This document shows positions 31,133 to 34,392 of a stretch of DNA of 34,392 nt, piece by piece. The DNA is taken from the NCBI GenBank assembly GCA_016286995.1, contig JAEEVA010000034.1:1-34392 (forward strand), written 5' to 3'. The stretch's first letter is position 1; each line of letters begins with the position of its first letter. The position numbers and the translations under genes are program-made. This DNA is from Prevotella sp. (lineage in GTDB: Bacteria; Bacteroidota; Bacteroidia; Bacteroidales; Bacteroidaceae). The notes beneath the pieces are model-generated. The model was not told where the DNA came from, searched no databases, and saw only the letters and a list, made by a program, of their open reading frames with translations.

Positions 31133-32317
31133 TCAGCGTGCCATTTGGTAGATGGCGCGCATAGCGGGAACGTCAATGACTTCGCAGGTGCCGACGGTGA
31201 TGGTACCAGAACGGGAGCACTTGTCGACCATGATCTCGATTTCCTCATCGGTGATCTCGCGGCCCAGCAGTTCGTGAATGTTCGTGGGCATGCCGATGGA
31301 ACGATAGAAGTCCTCGATGGCACAGATGCCTTTCTCAGCGGTTTCATCAGGATGGGCAAAATCGTTCTCGACGCCCATGACGTTGACGGCGAACTGCACG
31401 AAACGGCTCAAGTGCTTGGGCATGACGTAGCGTGCCCACGAGGGCCAGATGGCAGCCAGTCCGGCACCGTGGGTGACTCCGAAGAGTGCGCTGAGCTCGT
31501 GTTCCAGACGGTGTGTGGCGAAGTCTTTCTCCGTGCCGCATTCCGTCAGGTCGTTGTGTGCCAGCGAACTGGCCCACATAATCTGGGCGCGATTACGGTA
31601 GTCCTCGGGGTTCTGAAGCACCACCTTCACGGCATCCTTCACGGTACGCAGCAGAGCCTCGGAAATGGCGTCAGTGAGCGTCATATCCTCGTATTTAGTG
31701 AAGTAGCGCTCCATGGTGTGCATCATGATGTCGGTGGCGCCGGCAGCCGTCTGATAGGGCGGTAGGGTATAGGTGCGCTCCGGATTCATGACGGCAAATC
31801 GGCAACGGCACAGGTCGCTGTTGAAGCCCCGTTTGACGAGTCCCTCGTCCTTGGTGATGACCGTGCTGCTCGACATCTCGCTGCCGGCAGCAGGAATGGT
31901 CAGTACGGCACCAATGGGCAGACATGCCTTTGGCGTGGCCTTACTGTCCCAGAAGTCCCACATGTCACCGTCGTAGCACATGCCGTAGCCGATGGCCTTC
32001 GATGAGTCGATGACTGAGCCGCCGCCCACGGCCAGAATGAAGTCCACTTGTTCACGACGGCACAGTTCGACGCCTTCACGAACCTTAGAGAGCAGCGGAT
32101 TGGGCACGACGCCGCCCAGTTCGACAAACGGGATGCCAGCAGCCTGCAGCTGCCCACGAACCACGTTGAGCAGTCCGGAACGCTCGGCAGATCCGCCGCC
32201 GTAATGGATGAGCACCTTGCGAGCCTGACAGTTTCTGACCAGTTCGCCAATCTTCGCCTCAGCACCTTTGCCGAACACCACGCGCGTCGGTGCATAGAAA
32301 TTGAAATCGTTAATCAT
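31133..32317 (-). CDS. Iron-containing alcohol dehydrogenase (YqhD/butanol dehydrogenase-like)
   Basis: 394 residues from ATG 32317 (MINDFNFYAPTRVVFGKGAE). Group III metal-dependent alcohol dehydrogenase. NAD(P)-binding VGGGSVIDSSKAIGYG (about 95-110), PAAGSEMSSSTVIT, and metal ligands in ATDIMMHTMERYF and THRLEHELSALFGVTHGAGLAAIWP. Likely reduces aldehydes with NAD(P)H. The closest relatives in memory are YqhD and BdhA, but the substrate is open; FucO is possible. Single gene with a full promoter. The 22-bp repeats abut its stop codon. Confidence 0.9.
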   Translation of the reverse strand: MINDFNFYAPTRVVFGKGAEAKIGELVRNCQARKVLIHYGGGSAERSGLLNVVRGQLQAAGIPFVELGGVVPNPLLSKVREGVELCRREQVDFILAVGGGSVIDSSKAIGYGMCYDGDMWDFWDSKATPKACLPIGAVLTIPAAGSEMSSSTVITKDEGLVKRGFNSDLCRCRFAVMNPERTYTLPPYQTAAGATDIMMHTMERYFTKYEDMTLTDAISEALLRTVKDAVKVVLQNPEDYRNRAQIMWASSLAHNDLTECGTEKDFATHRLEHELSALFGVTHGAGLAAIWPSWARYVMPKHLSRFVQFAVNVMGVENDFAHPDETAEKGICAIEDFYRSIGMPTNIHELLGREITDEEIEIMVDKCSRSGTITVGTCEVIDVPAMRAIYQMAR

Positions 32318-32347
32318 CGTTTTACCTATTTTAATATCGTTTGTTTG

Positions 32348-32378
32348 CAAAGGTACGAATTATTATCCGAAAGACAAA
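32348..32378 (-). promoter_or_regulatory. Promoter of the alcohol dehydrogenase gene
   Basis: Minus strand: TTTG (32375-32378), 19-nt spacer, TACCTTTG (32348-32355), 30 nt before the ATG. Confidence 0.75.
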
Positions 32379-32512
32379 ACAAATGGGAAAATAAATACGA
32401 AACTGGCACTTTTATATTTGCAAAATAATCGGCATTATGATAAATAGAGAATTGTAATTCGTATAATTCGTTGTTAAAAAGAATAAAAAAAGTAAGATTT
32501 TGTAATGTCGGC

Positions 32513-32543
32513 TTTGCAATTTGAGGAAAATTGTGTACCTTTG
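32513..32543 (+). promoter_or_regulatory. Promoter of the DUF4143 ATPase gene
   Basis: TTTG (32513-32516), 19-nt spacer, TACCTTTG (32536-32543), then GTTTTAAAACAA at about 32549. Very similar to the promoter at 33968-33998. Confidence 0.8.
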
Positions 32544-32591
32544 TAGCTGTTTTAAAACAAGTCAAGAATCAAAGAAAGATAACTGCAGTAC

Positions 32592-33779
32592 ATGGAAGCT
32601 TTCTTCAGGACACATCGTTATTTGGTGGAACATGTCAATGCACCGGTCCGTCGCACACTCATGGACGAGATTGAGTGGAACGACCGCATGATTGGCATCA
32701 AGGGAACACGTGGCATCGGCAAGACGACGTTCTTGCTGCAATATGCCAAGGAACATTTTGACGTACAAGACCGTAAGTGTCTGTATATCAACATGAACAA
32801 CTTTTATTTCCAGGGACGCGGCATCGCCGATTTTGCAGGAGAATTCTACAAATTAGGCGGTCGCGTGCTGCTCATAGACCAGGTGTTTAAACAGCCAGAC
32901 TGGTCGAGTGAGCTGAGAAAATGCTACGATCTCTACCCTAACCTGAAAATCGTTTTTACGGGTTCGAGCGTGATGCGTCTGAAAGACGAAAATCCCGAAT
33001 TGAATGGCATCGTGAAGTCGTACAATTTGCGCGGATTCTCATTCCGTGAGTTTATTAACTTATTGACAGGCAACGAGTTCCATCCGTACTCTCTAGAAGA
33101 GATTCTGAACGACCACGAGCGCATTATCAAGCAGATTCTGCCGAAAGTTTCGCCCAACCGCTACTTCCAGGACTATATCCATCACGGCTTCTATCCCTTC
33201 TTCCAGGAACACCGCAACTACAGCGAAAACCTGTTGAAGACCATGAATATGATGACTGAGGTGGACATTCTGCTCATCAAGCAGATTGAGCTGAAATACC
33301 TGACGAAAATCAAAAAGCTGTTCTACCAGCTGGCCGAAGGAGGTCCGAAGGCACCCAATGTAAGCAAATTAGCCGAAAATATCGAGACATCAAGGGCTAC
33401 GGTGATGAATTACATCAAATATCTGACCGATGCCCGCCTGTTGAACATGATATATCCTGTCGGCGAGGATTTCCCGAAAAAACCGTCGAAAATCATGCTC
33501 CACAACTCTAACCTACTCTACGCCATCTACCCTATCCACGTTGAGAAACAGACGGCTATGGAGACCTTCTTCGTCAATTCGCTGTGGAAGGACCACAAGG
33601 TGAACCAGACGGGCCGCGAACCAGTCTATCTGGTTGACGAGAAACTGAAGTTCCGTATCTGCGACGCCACGGCCTATAATAAAATAAGGTACGCGCCCGA
33701 TATTATATATGCACGCTATAATACGGAGATTGGCAAGGACAACCAGATACCGCTGTGGTTGCTGGGATTCTTGTATTGA
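32592..33779 (+). CDS. AAA_14/DUF4143 P-loop ATPase
   Basis: 395 residues. Walker A KGTRGIGKTTF (about 37-47), Walker B RVLLIDQV (about 92), sensor-like IVFTGSSVMRLKDENPEL, then a winged-helix/DUF4143 C-terminal region (KLAENIETSRATVMNYIKYL, ARLLNMIYP). These are common in Bacteroidota and archaea, usually one gene alone, with no clear function; a DNA-related or defence role is often guessed. The start at 32592 (MEAFFRTHRYLVEHV) is 49 nt after the -7 box. Ends in a repeat-rich gap. Confidence 0.88.
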   Translation: MEAFFRTHRYLVEHVNAPVRRTLMDEIEWNDRMIGIKGTRGIGKTTFLLQYAKEHFDVQDRKCLYINMNNFYFQGRGIADFAGEFYKLGGRVLLIDQVFKQPDWSSELRKCYDLYPNLKIVFTGSSVMRLKDENPELNGIVKSYNLRGFSFREFINLLTGNEFHPYSLEEILNDHERIIKQILPKVSPNRYFQDYIHHGFYPFFQEHRNYSENLLKTMNMMTEVDILLIKQIELKYLTKIKKLFYQLAEGGPKAPNVSKLAENIETSRATVMNYIKYLTDARLLNMIYPVGEDFPKKPSKIMLHNSNLLYAIYPIHVEKQTAMETFFVNSLWKDHKVNQTGREPVYLVDEKLKFRICDATAYNKIRYAPDIIYARYNTEIGKDNQIPLWLLGFLY

Positions 33780-33928
33780 ATTAAGAATTAAGAGGTAAGA
33801 AGTAAGAGGTATCGCTTCGCGAGTAAGAAGTAAGAAGGCTGCGATTGAGCGAGAGCAATGATAAGCTTGCTTAAGCATTGCCGAGCGTGAGCAGGCTCGA
33901 CCACAGGTCAAGTTAGAGGTGAGAAAAT
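33780..33928. repeat. AAGTAAGAGG simple repeats and the second AAGCTTGCTT hairpin
   Basis: TAAGAAGTAAGAGG-like units (about 33782-33838), then a hairpin at 33855-33881: GCAATG-a-TAAGC-tt-GCTTA-ag-CATTGC, with GAGCGAGA before it and CGAGCGTGAGC after it. It is related to the hairpin at 21937-21959. Confidence 0.65.
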
Positions 33929-33929
33929 A

Positions 33930-33961
33930 AAAACGTAAACGTTTTAGCATTATTTTGCTAA
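33930..33961. promoter_or_regulatory. Two adjacent palindromes upstream of the POR promoter
   Basis: AAAACGT-aa-ACGTTTT (33930-33945) and TTAGCA-N6-TGCTAA (33944-33961) end 6 nt before the -33 box. They look like regulator-binding sites; the regulator is unknown. Confidence 0.5.
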
Positions 33962-33967
33962 CTACGC

Positions 33968-33998
33968 TTTGCAATGTGCAGATTTTTTTGTACCTTTG
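33968..33998 (+). promoter_or_regulatory. Promoter of the POR gene
   Basis: TTTG (33968-33971), 19-nt spacer, TACCTTTG (33991-33998), then GTTTTAAAACAA; 64-nt leader to the ATG at 34063. Confidence 0.8.
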
Positions 33999-34029
33999 CA
34001 GCGTTTTAAAACAAACTCATCATTTTTAG

Positions 34030-34392
<363 letters not shown>

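Noticed and set aside
31133..32317. Specific assignment as FucO (lactaldehyde reductase)
   Set aside because: Only the iron-type alcohol dehydrogenase family can be supported; no fucose genes are nearby.

Overview
The window comes from a Bacteroidota chromosome, most likely Prevotella/Segatella or a close relative. Three things support this. Many genes are preceded by the Bacteroidota promoter TTTG-N19/20-TAnnTTTG. The proteins include types typical of this phylum: an HU-like protein of the HU-HIG type, a DUF4369-TlpA lipoprotein, a BspA-like leucine-rich repeat surface protein and a VirE_N-type primase/helicase. The order phoH-purC-menG/ubiE-aroE and purM-prfA-pyrF is familiar from Bacteroidales. 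All assignments are by eye; no database search was run.

Layout. (1) 1-881: a disrupted junction. A DUF6291-like gene runs off the left edge and abuts a clostripain-family protease gene that is frameshifted after its lipoprotein signal and cut off just after the catalytic Cys. (2) 1-22.5 kb: mostly housekeeping. aspS, an H1-tailed winged-helix protein and a second small winged-helix-like protein are on the plus strand. A minus-strand operon follows (pheS, thiE-like, prsA, tlpA-like, acetyltransferase), then a long minus-strand block (phoH, purC, menG/ubiE, aroE, TPM protein, lemA, purM, prfA, small membrane protein, pyrF). Next come tRNA-Lys(CTT), a membrane pyrophosphatase (K+-dependent class), an acidic conserved protein, divergent rarA, and an HU-like protein.

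(3) 22.6-31.1 kb: accessory island. It holds a three-hairpin intergenic segment, a MntA-HepT toxin-antitoxin pair, a BspA-like LRR protein, a complete 1645-bp insertion sequence with perfect 26-bp ends and a strong candidate -1 frameshift site (nine A), a gene relic, an antitoxin-like small ORF, a small membrane protein, a HigBA toxin-antitoxin pair with a palindromic operator, and a solitary VirE-type primase/helicase. The VirE gene is the most unusual locus. A consensus promoter drives a highly structured, terminator-ended leader just upstream of it. Its stop codon overlaps a perfect 40-bp inverted repeat made of 9-bp NTGCGGCCG units around a 55-nt AT-rich loop. A pair of 22-bp-period repeats follows, and the same repeat family recurs 30 kb away next to aspS.

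(4) 31.1-34.4 kb: an iron-type alcohol dehydrogenase (minus), an AAA/DUF4143 ATPase (plus), and the start of pyruvate:ferredoxin oxidoreductase (plus), which runs off the right edge. The last two genes have near-duplicate promoters.

Several intergenic gaps are filled with different short tandem repeats. Two gaps, 12 kb apart, share a hairpin element centred on AAGCTTGCTT with a compensatory base-pair change.
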